Shown: positions 1 through 7,588, numbered from the stretch's first letter. The stretch is 11,503 nt of DNA from AC-32 sp045806105 (GCA_045806105.1 JBJMJY010000094.1:1-11503), one strand, 5' to 3'. The notes: a model not told the origin generated them from the letters alone. Translations and numbers: made by a program.

Positions 1-1245
1 CTCTTCAGCGACGCAGCGGGGCGGCGGCTGGGCGAGGTCGCGCCGCTCGCGCAGCGCCTGCGGCCCCAGACGCTGGAGGACTTCGTCGGGCAGGAGCACG
101 TGGTCGGGGAAGGGCGAGCGCTGCGTCACGCGATCGAGGGCGACCGCGTGCCGTCGATGATCCTCTACGGGCCGCCGGGCTCGGGGAAGACGACGCTGGC
201 GCGGATCGTCGCGCACGCGACCGGCGCGGACTTCGAGGAGCTCTCGGCCGTGTCGGCGACCGTCGGGAACGTGCGCGAGGTACTGGCGCGCGCGCGAGAG
301 CGGCTCGGCGCGCACGGCCGGCGGACGATTCTCTTCCTCGACGAGATCCACCGCTTCAACAAGGCGCAGCAGGACGCGCTGCTGCCGGGCGTCGAGTCGG
401 GGCTCCTCACGCTGATCGGCGCAACGACCGAGAACCCGTACTACGAGGTCAACTCCGCGCTCATCTCCCGCACGCAGGTCTATGAGCTCGAATCCCTGAC
501 ACCGGAGGAGATGGCAGTGGTCGTCCGGCGCGGGCTCGCCGAGGTCGGCGGGGCTGCGTCCGACGAGATCGTCGGGCTGATCGCACAGCGCTCCGGTGGC
601 GACGCGCGCACGGCGCTGAACATCGTCGAGCTCGCCAACGAGACCGCGGACGGCGAGATCACGGCGGAGAACGTCGAGGACGCGGCCCGCAAGCCGCCGC
701 TCGTGTACGACAAGGCGGGCGACCAGCACTACGACTACACGTCCGCCTTCATCAAGTCGATGCGCGGCAGCGACGCCGACGCGGCGGTCTACTACCTCGC
801 CGCGATGCTCGAGGGCGGCGAGGACGCGCGCTACGTCGCCCGGCGGATGATCGTGCTCGCCTCCGAGGACATCGGCAACGCCGACCCGCGCGCGCTACTG
901 GTCGCGGTCGCTGCGGCGCAGGCGGTCGAGCACGTCGGGCTCCCGGAGGCGCGGCTCAACCTGGCACAGGCCGCGATCTACCTCGCGCGCGCACCGAAGT
1001 CGAACGCATCCTACGTCGCGCTGAAGGAGGCCTCCGCGGACGTGCGCGAGCTCGGCCAGACGCGCCCGCCGGACGCGCTCCGGGACGCGCACTACTACGG
1101 CGCGAAGAAGCTCGGTCGCGGCAAGGGCTACGTCTACCCGCACGACGACCCGCGCGGCTTCGAGGTCGACAATCTCCCCGAGCCGCTGAAGGGCAAGAAG
1201 TACTACCGGCCCCGTGACTCTGGGGAGGAGAGTGCCGAGAGCTGA
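1..1245 (+). CDS. rarA: Replication-associated recombination protein RarA/MgsA (AAA+ ATPase), 5' end outside window
   Basis: RarA is a clamp-loader-like AAA+ ATPase that acts at stalled replication forks in the cytoplasm and usually forms tetramers. The reading frame is open from base 1, and its first visible residues (LFSDAAGRRL, then APLAQRLRP and FVGQEH) match the usual N-terminus of the family, so only the start codon and perhaps one or two residues are missing. Counting from the first visible residue, Walker A GPPGSGKT is at about 57-64, Walker B ILFLDEIH at about 110-117, sensor 1 GATTENP at about 140-146, and the SALISRTQ arginine-finger segment near 157. The C-terminal half carries the family's helical region (SAFIKSMRGSDADAA, ASEDIGNADP) and ends in YRPRDSGEESAES. 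About 414 residues are visible, the normal family size. The TGA stop lies 31 nt upstream of the start chosen for the next gene. RuvB is excluded by the N-terminal and C-terminal motifs. Confidence 0.95.
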   Translation, partial: LFSDAAGRRLGEVAPLAQRLRPQTLEDFVGQEHVVGEGRALRHAIEGDRVPSMILYGPPGSGKTTLARIVAHATGADFEELSAVSATVGNVREVLARARERLGAHGRRTILFLDEIHRFNKAQQDALLPGVESGLLTLIGATTENPYYEVNSALISRTQVYELESLTPEEMAVVVRRGLAEVGGAASDEIVGLIAQRSGGDARTALNIVELANETADGEITAENVEDAARKPPLVYDKAGDQHYDYTSAFIKSMRGSDADAAVYYLAAMLEGGEDARYVARRMIVLASEDIGNADPRALLVAVAAAQAVEHVGLPEARLNLAQAAIYLARAPKSNASYVALKEASADVRELGQTRPPDALRDAHYYGAKKLGRGKGYVYPHDDPRGFEVDNLPEPLKGKKYYRPRDSGEESAES

Positions 1246-1276
1246 GACGCGCTACGATCGCGCCGCCGGGGTTGAG

Positions 1277-2563
1277 GTGAGGAAAGCCGCCGCCACACAC
1301 GTCGCGGTTGCGACGTCGATCGTTGTCGCGCTGGCCGGGTCATCGGGCGTGACCAAAGCCGCCTCGTCAGTCGCGCTGCCGTGTCTCCAGCCCGCGCAAC
1401 CCGCCTGGATCGACTACGGCGACAAGTGGGTGCCTTTCAGGCGCCTCTTCTTCCGTCCCGGGCTTGCGGTGGCGCTCGCGCACGACGCGCCAGCGGCGGA
1501 TGCGCGCCGCCACGGTGCGCAGCTCGCGTTCTGGGCGATGTCCCTGCGGCGGGCCGTGGGCACGCCCGCCAGGCCTGCGGCCCCGCGCTCCATTCCGGCT
1601 GCGATCGAGAGGCTCTGGGACGACGCCGGGCGTGTTACCGGCTGTTCGACACCGGTCATCGCCCTCAATGAGCTCTTCGGCGCCCAGCGCGCGACTCCGT
1701 GGCGCCCACGCAACGCCCGCTACCGCGCCGATGTCCTCGCGCTCGTGCAGGGACTGGCGGCGCGCGGCGCCCAGCCGCAGCTCCTGATCTCTCAGGCAGC
1801 CGCCACGGCGGGCGCGGCCGGACGCTGGTGGCGCGCCGTCGCGCAGTCCACCGCGATCGTCCGGGAGCTGTATTTGCCGGCCCCCCGCCTGCACGCGCTC
1901 GGACCGGGCCGCGGGAGCGTGTACATGCGCTTTCAGCTGCGCCGGGCGGTGCGCAACCTCACGACTGTGGGTGTCCCCAGCAGCCGAATCGGCATCGCTC
2001 TCGGCTTCCAGGAAGGCATCGGCGGGCGCATGGGCCTCGCCGCACGGCCGTGGTTCCACGTCGTCAAGCTCGAGACACTCGCAACCCGGCAAGTCGCACG
2101 CGAGCTCTCCCTCGCCTCCGTCTGGTCATGGGGATGGGCCGCCTTCCGCGGCAAGCGCGGCGATCCGGCCACGAGACGCGCGGCCTGCGTCTATCTCTGG
2201 ACGAGGGAGGCGGACCTGTGCGACGGGCCCGCAGCCGCCGGAGCGAGCTTCAACCGCTCTCTGGCTCAGCCCGCGGAGACCACGCGCCTACGGGTGACGC
2301 TCCGGGTCCTGAGCTCGCGCCATCCGGCATGGTTCGAGGTGACCGCCTCCGCCAAGCTCACCGCGCGCATCGGGTTCCTCCAGGTGCGGCGCAGAGGTGA
2401 GTGGCGGAATGCGCAGCGGCTGCTCCTCGGCCCCTTCCACCCGCGGCGAATACGCGTGCCGCTCGCGAACGGCCGACACTTCGTCCGGTTCTACGTGGCA
2501 CCCGAGAACGCACCGCGCGGAGCAGCCCTGTGGACTGCCCCGCGCGTCGTCCGCGTCCACTGA
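1277..2563 (+). CDS. Secreted protein of unknown function, possible barrel-type hydrolase fold plus C-terminal beta domain
   Basis: I do not recognise this family. With the GTG at 1277 the product is 428 aa and begins MRKAAATHVA followed by a hydrophobic stretch (VATSIVVALAG) and an Ala/Ser-rich region near residues 25-32, a good Sec signal peptide. The mature part has segments that read like beta strands of a (beta/alpha)8 barrel: PVIALNELFG (127-135), QPQLLISQ (166-173), AIVRELYL (193-200), RIGIALGFQ (237-245) and LASVWSWGWAAF (279-290). E132 in NELFG and E246 after GFQ are acidic residues in suitable places for a glycosidase, but this is inference. Four cysteines (36, 123, 304, 315) could form two disulfides. 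Residues from about 336 to the end are rich in alternating hydrophobic strands and may form a beta-sandwich. In-frame GTG codons at 1214 and 1232 give longer N-termini. A purine-rich run sits only 3 nt before 1232, so the start is uncertain; I chose 1277 because it places the signal peptide at the N-terminus. Confidence 0.75.
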   Translation: MRKAAATHVAVATSIVVALAGSSGVTKAASSVALPCLQPAQPAWIDYGDKWVPFRRLFFRPGLAVALAHDAPAADARRHGAQLAFWAMSLRRAVGTPARPAAPRSIPAAIERLWDDAGRVTGCSTPVIALNELFGAQRATPWRPRNARYRADVLALVQGLAARGAQPQLLISQAAATAGAAGRWWRAVAQSTAIVRELYLPAPRLHALGPGRGSVYMRFQLRRAVRNLTTVGVPSSRIGIALGFQEGIGGRMGLAARPWFHVVKLETLATRQVARELSLASVWSWGWAAFRGKRGDPATRRAACVYLWTREADLCDGPAAAGASFNRSLAQPAETTRLRVTLRVLSSRHPAWFEVTASAKLTARIGFLQVRRRGEWRNAQRLLLGPFHPRRIRVPLANGRHFVRFYVAPENAPRGAALWTAPRVVRVH

Positions 2564-2600
2564 TGCACCGCTCGATAGCCTCGGGCGTTCATCTGCGACG

Positions 2601-2608
2601 AGGGAGGA
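2601..2608 (+). promoter_or_regulatory. Strong Shine-Dalgarno of osmC
   Basis: AGGGAGGA lies 5 nt before the ATG at 2614 and decides the start of osmC against in-frame upstream codons. It contrasts with several genes in this window that have no such site. Confidence 0.85.
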
Positions 2609-2613
2609 ACGAG

Positions 2614-3054
2614 ATGGCGATCGAGCGACGCGCGCGCGCGACGTGGGAAGGGGACCTTCGCAGCGGGTCCGGGCAGTTCGACCTGACCAGCAGCGGCTCG
2701 ATCTCGGGCCAACCGGTGACCTTCGCCTCGCGCTTCGAACCTGAAGCCGGCGGCAAGACGAGTCCCGAGGAGCTGATCGCGGCGGCGCACGCCACCTGCG
2801 TCTCGATGGCGCTCGCGAACGGGCTCGCGCAGGACGGCCACGCACCGACGCGCCTGGAGACCGACGCCGTTGCCACGCTCGATCAGACCGATGACGGCTT
2901 CCGCATCACTTCCATGCACTTGACGGTGCGCGGGGAGGTCGAGGGAATCGACGAGAGCGCGTTCCAGAAGGCGGCGCAGACGGCGAAGGAGGGCTGCCCG
3001 GTCTCGAACGCTCTCGGCGGTGTCGAGATCACCATCGAGGCGTCGCTGGCGTAA
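2614..3054 (+). CDS. osmC: OsmC family peroxiredoxin (organic hydroperoxide reductase)
   Basis: OsmC proteins are cytoplasmic thiol peroxidases that reduce organic hydroperoxides to alcohols with two cysteines in a homodimer. The 146-aa product fits the family length and resembles E. coli OsmC throughout: WEGDLRSGSG at the N-terminus, RFEPE with R40, PEELIAAAHATC with E53 and the peroxidatic Cys62, and EGCPVSNAL with the resolving Cys128. The N-terminal sequence and the FEPEAGGKTSPEEL segment are closer to OsmC than to Ohr. The ATG has a strong Shine-Dalgarno. The gene sits 50 nt after the secreted protein on the same strand and converges on the metallophosphoesterase with only 8 nt between the stops. 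No regulator of the OhrR type is adjacent. Confidence 0.95.
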   Translation: MAIERRARATWEGDLRSGSGQFDLTSSGSISGQPVTFASRFEPEAGGKTSPEELIAAAHATCVSMALANGLAQDGHAPTRLETDAVATLDQTDDGFRITSMHLTVRGEVEGIDESAFQKAAQTAKEGCPVSNALGGVEITIEASLA

Positions 3055-3062
3055 GCCCGCGT

Positions 3063-3737
3063 CTAGTCGGAGCCGCGCTCGAGCCGGCGGCTCGCCATCT
3101 CGCCGAACGCGCCGCCCATGCGCCGGTAGGCGTCGGCCGCGCGCTGGACGTCGTACTCGGTGCGGCGGAAGTGGACCCCGCCGTCCTCGTCGCGGACGGC
3201 CCACGCGGCGCGCCGGTCGCCGTCGAGCGGCATTCCCACGCTACCGGGGTTCAACAGGTCGGTCCCGTCGGGACCGGGCCGCCGGAACTGCTGGTGGCTG
3301 TGCCCGAAGACGACGAGGCGGTCACGGACGCCCGTGAGCAGGCGCGCCTCGTCGTCCTGCGGCTCCGGCGCGAAGCTCTCGTCGTCAGCCAGCGGCGAGC
3401 CGTGGACGTAGAGGACGCCGTTCAGCTCGGCCTGCGGCGGGAGGCCGTACAGCCACTCGACCACGTCGTCGGGCAGGCCTCCCGTGAAGAGCTCGTAGAC
3501 CTCCATCACCTCGGGCCGGTCGAGCGGCGGGTCGCGCAACCAGCGCTCGCCGTTGCCGCGGATCCAGATCGCGTTCTCCAGCTCGCGCAGGCGGTCAAGC
3601 GTCTCGAGCGGCCACGGGCTGGGCGTGCCGTAGTCGCCGCCGAGCAGCCAGCGGTCCACGCCGGCGGCCTCGGCCTGCCCGAGCACTTCCTCGAGTGCCG
3701 GCAGGTTGCCGTGGATGTCGTAGAGGACGCCGAGCAC
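3063..3737 (-). CDS. Calcineurin-like metallophosphoesterase (YfcE/MJ0936-type phosphodiesterase family)
   Basis: The 224-aa product from the GTG at 3737 is a small cytoplasmic dimetal phosphoesterase. Metal-binding motifs are in the family order: DIHGN at residues 7-11 (Asp7, His9), GGDY at 33-36 (Asp35), GNGE at 61-64, YVHGSP in the middle, and GHSHQQF later, followed by LLNPGSVGMPL, a typical closing motif of this family. The third motif is normally GNH(E/D); here the His is replaced by Gly, which occurs in some family branches but may alter the proton donor. The substrate cannot be told from sequence. A longer start at 3791 is possible, but it would add an Arg/Ala-rich extension overlapping the divergent hydrolase; the GTG at 3737 starts directly before the beta strand LGVLYDIHG. 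It has no Shine-Dalgarno. Confidence 0.88.
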   Translation of the reverse strand: MLGVLYDIHGNLPALEEVLGQAEAAGVDRWLLGGDYGTPSPWPLETLDRLRELENAIWIRGNGERWLRDPPLDRPEVMEVYELFTGGLPDDVVEWLYGLPPQAELNGVLYVHGSPLADDESFAPEPQDDEARLLTGVRDRLVVFGHSHQQFRRPGPDGTDLLNPGSVGMPLDGDRRAAWAVRDEDGGVHFRRTEYDVQRAADAYRRMGGAFGEMASRRLERGSD

Positions 3738-3743
3738 GCCGGG

Positions 3744-3750
3744 ATAGTCT
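3744..3750. promoter_or_regulatory. Putative shared -10 region for divergent leaderless genes
   Basis: On the plus strand TAGTCT (3745-3750) lies 7 nt before the ATG of the alpha/beta hydrolase at 3758. On the minus strand GACTAT (3749-3744) lies 6 nt before the GTG of the metallophosphoesterase at 3737. The hexamers overlap by 5 bp, and neither gene has a Shine-Dalgarno. The plus-strand match to TANNNT is good and the minus-strand match weaker. I see no convincing -35 on either side. Confidence 0.5.
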
Positions 3751-3757
3751 GACGGCG

Positions 3758-4558
<801 letters not shown>

Positions 4559-4627
4559 TTCCGCCGCCGGTACGCTGACTGCAGGGGGAAGACCGAGGGG
4601 GACCCCGGGGGCAAGTTCACGCGCGTG

Positions 4628-5539
4628 TCACAGAATGCGCGCGCCGAGGGCGCTCGCGACCAACTCGACCGCCAGCTTCCCGGTCTCGTTCTCGCTATCG
4701 AGGATCGGGTTCACCTCGACGACCTCGAGCGAGCCGACGATGCCGGCCTCGGCGGCGAGCTCCATCGCGAGGTGCGCCTCGCGGTACGAGAGACCACCGC
4801 GAACGGGCGTGCCGACGCCGGGCGCGACCTCCGGATCGAGGACGTCCATGTCGAGGCTCAGGTGTACGAAGCCGCCGCCGGCGACGTGCGTCAGCGCCTC
4901 GCCCATCGCCGCCTGAACCCCAACCCGGTCGATCTCGCTCATCGTGAAGACGCGAGCGTCGAGCTCCGCCAGCAGCTCCCGCTCGCCGGCGTCGAGCGAC
5001 CTGACCCCGACGAGCGCAACCCGACGCGGCTCGACGGCCGGAAGTGGATACGCGTCGCTCTCGAACTCCGGCCCGGCGAGGCCGAGCACAGCCGCGAGCG
5101 GCATCCCGTGGACGTTCCCGCTGGGCGATGTCTCGGGCCGGTTGAGATCGCCGTGCGCGTCCAGCCAGAGCACCCCGCCGGCGCCCGACGCGCGCGCGAG
5201 CCCGCCGAGCGTGCCCAGCGCGACCGAGTGATCGCCGCCGAGCACGAGCGGGAAGTAGCCGTCAGCCACCGCCCCCGCGACCAGCTCCGCGATCCGCTCG
5301 CACGTCGCCTTGATCTGCGGCAGATAGCGCACGCGCTCGTCGACGAGCGACGTCGCCTCCGCAACTGCGGTCGCGATGTCGCCGCGGTCCTCGCAGCGGC
5401 GGCCGAGCTCGACGACGCGGTCGTCGAGGCCCGCGTAGCGAATTGCGGAAGGCCCCATGTCGACGCCGCGCCGGCCGGCACCGAGATCGAGCCCGGCCCC
5501 GATCACGGCCACGGGCTGCGGCGTTTCTTGAGGTTTCAC
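4628..5539 (-). CDS. rocF: Arginase (ureohydrolase family)
   Basis: Arginase hydrolyses L-arginine to L-ornithine and urea with two Mn ions and is cytoplasmic. The 303-aa product has every metal motif: GGDHS (His104), DAHGD (Asp127, His129, Asp131) and SLDMDVLDP (Asp230, Asp232). It also has SGNVHGMP at 140-147, which corresponds to the SGNxHG substrate loop of arginases, and VEVNP near 274-278. Those two favour arginase over agmatinase or formimidoylglutamase. Length is typical. The start is GTG at 5539; it lacks a Shine-Dalgarno but is preceded at 7 nt by a -10 hexamer. No ornithine aminotransferase, urease or arginine permease is in the window, so the pathway context is unknown. It is divergent from a small response regulator. 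Confidence 0.93.
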   Translation of the reverse strand: MKPQETPQPVAVIGAGLDLGAGRRGVDMGPSAIRYAGLDDRVVELGRRCEDRGDIATAVAEATSLVDERVRYLPQIKATCERIAELVAGAVADGYFPLVLGGDHSVALGTLGGLARASGAGGVLWLDAHGDLNRPETSPSGNVHGMPLAAVLGLAGPEFESDAYPLPAVEPRRVALVGVRSLDAGERELLAELDARVFTMSEIDRVGVQAAMGEALTHVAGGGFVHLSLDMDVLDPEVAPGVGTPVRGGLSYREAHLAMELAAEAGIVGSLEVVEVNPILDSENETGKLAVELVASALGARIL

Positions 5540-5556
5540 CGAGGCAAGGCTAGCGT
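5528..5556 (+). promoter_or_regulatory. Putative promoter of the response regulator gene
   Basis: TTGAGG (5528-5533), a 17-nt spacer and TAGCGT (5551-5556) form a housekeeping-type promoter with the standard spacing. The -10 ends 9 nt before the ATG at 5566, so the predicted leader is about 2-4 nt. The -35 half lies inside the first codons and start region of the divergent arginase gene. Confidence 0.6.
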
Positions 5557-5574
5557 TGCCCTCTCATGAGTCAC
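5547..5574 (-). promoter_or_regulatory. Putative promoter of the arginase gene
   Basis: Read on the minus strand, GTGACT (5574-5569), a 16-nt spacer and TAGCCT (5552-5547) precede the GTG at 5539 by 7 nt, which predicts a leaderless transcript. Its -10 shares two base pairs with the -10 of the divergent response regulator, and its -35 lies in the first codons of that gene. Confidence 0.55.
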
Positions 5575-5958
5575 GCGCCGTCGGATGACTCTCGAATCCG
5601 CGTCCTGATCGCCGACGACGACCCTGCCTTCCTTCGCTCGCTCGAGGAGCTGATCGACCGCCAGCCCGAGCTCACAGTCGTCGGCGCCGCGGCCGACGGC
5701 CTCGAGGCGATCGAGCAGGCCGAGCACCTGCACCCCGACGCGGTCGTCCTCGACCTGCACATGCCGCTGCTCGACGGCGTGACGGCGACGGCCCGGCTGC
5801 GGCGAGACCACCCGAGCCTCTGCCTGATCGCGCTCACCGGCGACCAGGCTCCGGAGCTCCACCGCGCCGTGCGCGAGGCCGGCGCAGACGAGGTGTTGCA
5901 CAAGAGCGCGCTCGTCGAGGGGCTGCTCGAGCGCCTCTCGGCGGCCCGCGCGTCCTGA
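5566..5958 (+). CDS. Single-domain response regulator (CheY-like receiver protein)
   Basis: The 130-aa product is a receiver domain with almost nothing else. It has the acidic pocket Asp18/Asp19 in IADDDP, the phosphoacceptor Asp63 in VVLDLHMP, Thr91 in ALTGD and Lys113 in LHKSAL, so all switch residues are present. No DNA-binding or enzymatic output domain follows; the protein ends about ten residues after the last helix. The N-terminal segment and the VRVLIADDDP-like start resemble the receiver part of NarL-family regulators, so it may be a stand-alone or stripped relative of those. No histidine kinase is encoded nearby, so partner and output are unknown. The stop is 17 nt from the 3' end of the convergent tRNA-Phe gene. 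Confidence 0.92.
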   Translation: MSHAPSDDSRIRVLIADDDPAFLRSLEELIDRQPELTVVGAAADGLEAIEQAEHLHPDAVVLDLHMPLLDGVTATARLRRDHPSLCLIALTGDQAPELHRAVREAGADEVLHKSALVEGLLERLSAARAS

Positions 5959-5975
5959 CCACACACGCCAGGAAG

Positions 5976-6048
5976 TGGCGAGGGCCGGAATCGAACCGGC
6001 GACACCACGGTTTTCAGCCGTGTGCTCTACCAACTGAGCTACCTCGCC
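5976..6048 (-). tRNA. tRNA-Phe (anticodon GAA)
   Basis: The minus strand folds into a full 73-nt cloverleaf: acceptor GGCGAGG/CCTCGCC with discriminator A, D arm GCTC-AGTTGGTA-GAGC, anticodon stem CACGG/CCGTG with loop CTGAAAA giving GAA, a 5-nt variable loop, and T arm GCCGG-TTCGATT-CCGGC. The 3' CCA is not encoded (the next bases are CTT), so it must be added after transcription. It is a single tRNA gene, placed between a terminator upstream and a convergent response regulator. Confidence 0.98.
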
Positions 6049-6059
6049 GCGAGCCGCCT

Positions 6060-6065
6060 AGTGTA
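6060..6065 (-). promoter_or_regulatory. Putative -10 element of tRNA-Phe
   Basis: TACACT on the minus strand ends 11 nt before the first base of the tRNA and is identical to the -10 proposed for ccmF. It lies just downstream of the terminator that ends the methyltransferase unit. A -35 is not evident. Confidence 0.5.
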
Positions 6066-6079
6066 GCCGCGGCCACGCG

Positions 6080-6124
6080 AAAAAAGGACGTCCGGGCCGG
6101 TGCAACCGCGCCGCGAACGTCCTT
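6080..6124 (-). terminator. Rho-independent terminator after the SAM hydrolase-methyltransferase unit
   Basis: Read on the minus strand, AAGGACGT (6124-6117) pairs with ACGTCCTT (6091-6084), and the run of T continues to 6080, giving a U-tract of six. Between the arms a second stem forms, CGGT-TGC-ACCG, extended by GGC/GCC past a bulged G, so the hairpin is long. It starts 14 nt after the methyltransferase stop and insulates that unit from tRNA-Phe. It is the only classical terminator I see in the window. Confidence 0.85.
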
Positions 6125-6137
6125 GGTATCCGGGAGC

Positions 6138-6779
6138 CTAGTCGCGCTCGGCCTTGCGGGCAAGGAGCGCTGTCCCGCCCGCCGCGGCGAAGTCCGCAAA
6201 CTCCGAAAAACCGCGCTCGCCGAGCTCCCGGCGGAGGCGCTCCGGCGGCACCCAGATCGGGGTCTCCGGGCCGGCCGAGAACAGGAACGCGACGTGGCCA
6301 CCCGGCGTGACGACACGCTCGAGCTCGTCGAAGAACGGGATCATGTTCGCCAGCACGACGAGGTCGAAAGAACCGTCGTCGAACGGCAGCCGCGCGCCGT
6401 CGGCGAGGCGGAAGCTAACTCGGCTTGCGAGCTCCGGAGGCGTCTTCGCGCGCGCCTCCGCGAGCATGCGCTCGGCGAGGTCGACGCCGACCACCTGGGC
6501 CCCCTCGAACCGGCGAGCGGCTACGAACGCCGCTGCGCCGGTGCCGGTACCGAGGTCGAGCACCCGCCGAGGCGGCGCCTCGAGCGTCGCCAGCGCCTCC
6601 TCGAGTGGCGCGAAGGCCTCGGGCCGCCGCATCGCGTGCCAGTCCGGTGCGAGGCGGTCGAACTGCCTGCGCATCAACCAGCGTAAGCTGCCCCAGAGGC
6701 GCGGCCGCGCGACCACCGCATTCGTGGCCATGCGCGCGAAACGACGCCCGAGGCTCCGCTCCAGGTCGGCAAGGCTCAC
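6138..6779 (-). CDS. Class I SAM-dependent methyltransferase
   Basis: The 213-aa product has a Rossmann-type methyltransferase domain: motif I VLDLGTGTG at 73-81, acidic Asp100 at the end of VVGVD for the ribose hydroxyls, the post-II segment ADGARLPFDDGSFDLVV at 127-142, and a motif III-like ELERVVTPGGHVAFLF at 152-167. The first 45 residues are Arg-rich helix. The GLAR-type final strand (GGTALLARK) closes the fold. The methyl acceptor cannot be assigned; the layout resembles the UbiE/small-molecule group. The GTG start overlaps the TGA of the upstream SAM hydrolase as GTGA, so translation is probably coupled. The same reading frame stays open far upstream (to 8126), but that part is antisense to other genes and is not coding. 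Confidence 0.88.
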   Translation of the reverse strand: MSLADLERSLGRRFARMATNAVVARPRLWGSLRWLMRRQFDRLAPDWHAMRRPEAFAPLEEALATLEAPPRRVLDLGTGTGAAAFVAARRFEGAQVVGVDLAERMLAEARAKTPPELASRVSFRLADGARLPFDDGSFDLVVLANMIPFFDELERVVTPGGHVAFLFSAGPETPIWVPPERLRRELGERGFSEFADFAAAGGTALLARKAERD

Positions 6780-7582
6780 GGCGTGCGGAGGTGGATCCGC
6801 ACCTCGTCGCTCGCGCTCGCGGTGAAGAGGGCGGCCGCGCTGCCACCGCTGATCGCAATCGCGATGTTCCCGTACGAGTCCTCGTAGAGGATGATGTCGC
6901 CGCGCCTTGCGTCGGCGAACGTCCGAGCGGCCGTCGCGAAGTAGCGCTCGAGCGAGAGCTCCAGCTCGACCTTCACGCCGGGCAGCACGCCGGCGGCCTC
7001 GAGGTCGCGCCGCTTCAGGTTGAGCTGGATGTTCCCGAAGTGGTCGATGTAGAGGACGACCGCGCGGATCCGGTTCTGACCGACCTCCGGCTCGGGCACG
7101 TCGAGCCGCACGAGCGCCTGCGGGTCGATCGGCGGGCCTAGCGCGGCCGGCTCGACGCCGAGCGAGAGGTGCGCAGCGGCGGGCGCGAAGAGGTCGCGGC
7201 CGTGGAACGTGCGCGAGACGCTGTCGAGCGCATACTCGGGATTCGCGAGCTCGTGGGCTTCGGCGACGCCTCCCAGCGCGTCGGCCGCAGGCAGAAGAAG
7301 GCCGTTGTCCGGGCCGACGAGGAGCCTGCCGTCGCCGCTGCGGATCGCGAGCGGCCGGCGGTGGCTGCCGACGCCCGGGTCGACGACCGCGAGGTGCACG
7401 CCTTCCGGCATGTACGGCAGCGTGTTCCGGAGGACGAGGGCGCCCTGGAGCACCTGTTGCGGCGGGATGCCGTGGGTGACGTCGATGATCTCGGTGCCGG
7501 GAGCGATGCGCTTCATGACGCCGTGGCAGGTGCCGACGAAGTCGTCCTGCAACCCGAAGTCGGAGAGGAACGTGATCAGCAC
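6776..7582 (-). CDS. SAM hydroxide adenosyltransferase (DUF62, SAM hydrolase)
   Basis: Proteins of this family, related to fluorinase and chlorinase, use water to split S-adenosylmethionine into adenosine and methionine. The 268-aa product begins ITFLSDFG and shows VVDPGVGSHRR (Asp68, Arg75), GPDNGLL near 90-96, HGRDLFAPAAAHL (His127), then the C-terminal domain motifs IDHFGNIQLN and YEDSYGNIAIAISGGSAA. Asp68, Arg75 and His127 form the Asp-Arg-His triad that distinguishes the hydrolases from the halogenases, so the water-using activity is the likely one. The start is GTG at 7582, with no Shine-Dalgarno and a -10 hexamer 6 nt upstream. The stop overlaps the methyltransferase start by 4 nt. hemD ends 47 nt upstream on the same strand, so read-through from the hem unit is also possible. 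Confidence 0.92.
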   Translation of the reverse strand: MLITFLSDFGLQDDFVGTCHGVMKRIAPGTEIIDVTHGIPPQQVLQGALVLRNTLPYMPEGVHLAVVDPGVGSHRRPLAIRSGDGRLLVGPDNGLLLPAADALGGVAEAHELANPEYALDSVSRTFHGRDLFAPAAAHLSLGVEPAALGPPIDPQALVRLDVPEPEVGQNRIRAVVLYIDHFGNIQLNLKRRDLEAAGVLPGVKVELELSLERYFATAARTFADARRGDIILYEDSYGNIAIAISGGSAAALFTASASDEVRIHLRTP

Positions 7583-7588
7583 GGCTGG

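Noticed and set aside
2401..2613. Longer N-terminus for osmC
   Set aside because: It overlaps the secreted-protein gene and adds Arg/Pro-rich sequence unlike OsmC; the Shine-Dalgarno at 2601-2608 fits the ATG at 2614.
4559..4627. Intergenic stretch with three runs of five G, a CCCCGGGGG palindrome and two CACGCG(CG)TG-type palindromes between convergent genes
   Set aside because: Only three G-runs and no stem followed by a T-tract on either strand, so I could not support a quadruplex or a terminator; it may just be GC-rich spacer.
4625..5569. 314-residue plus-strand frame opposite arginase
   Set aside because: The minus strand encodes all arginase metal motifs; the plus frame is charge-rich with no family features.
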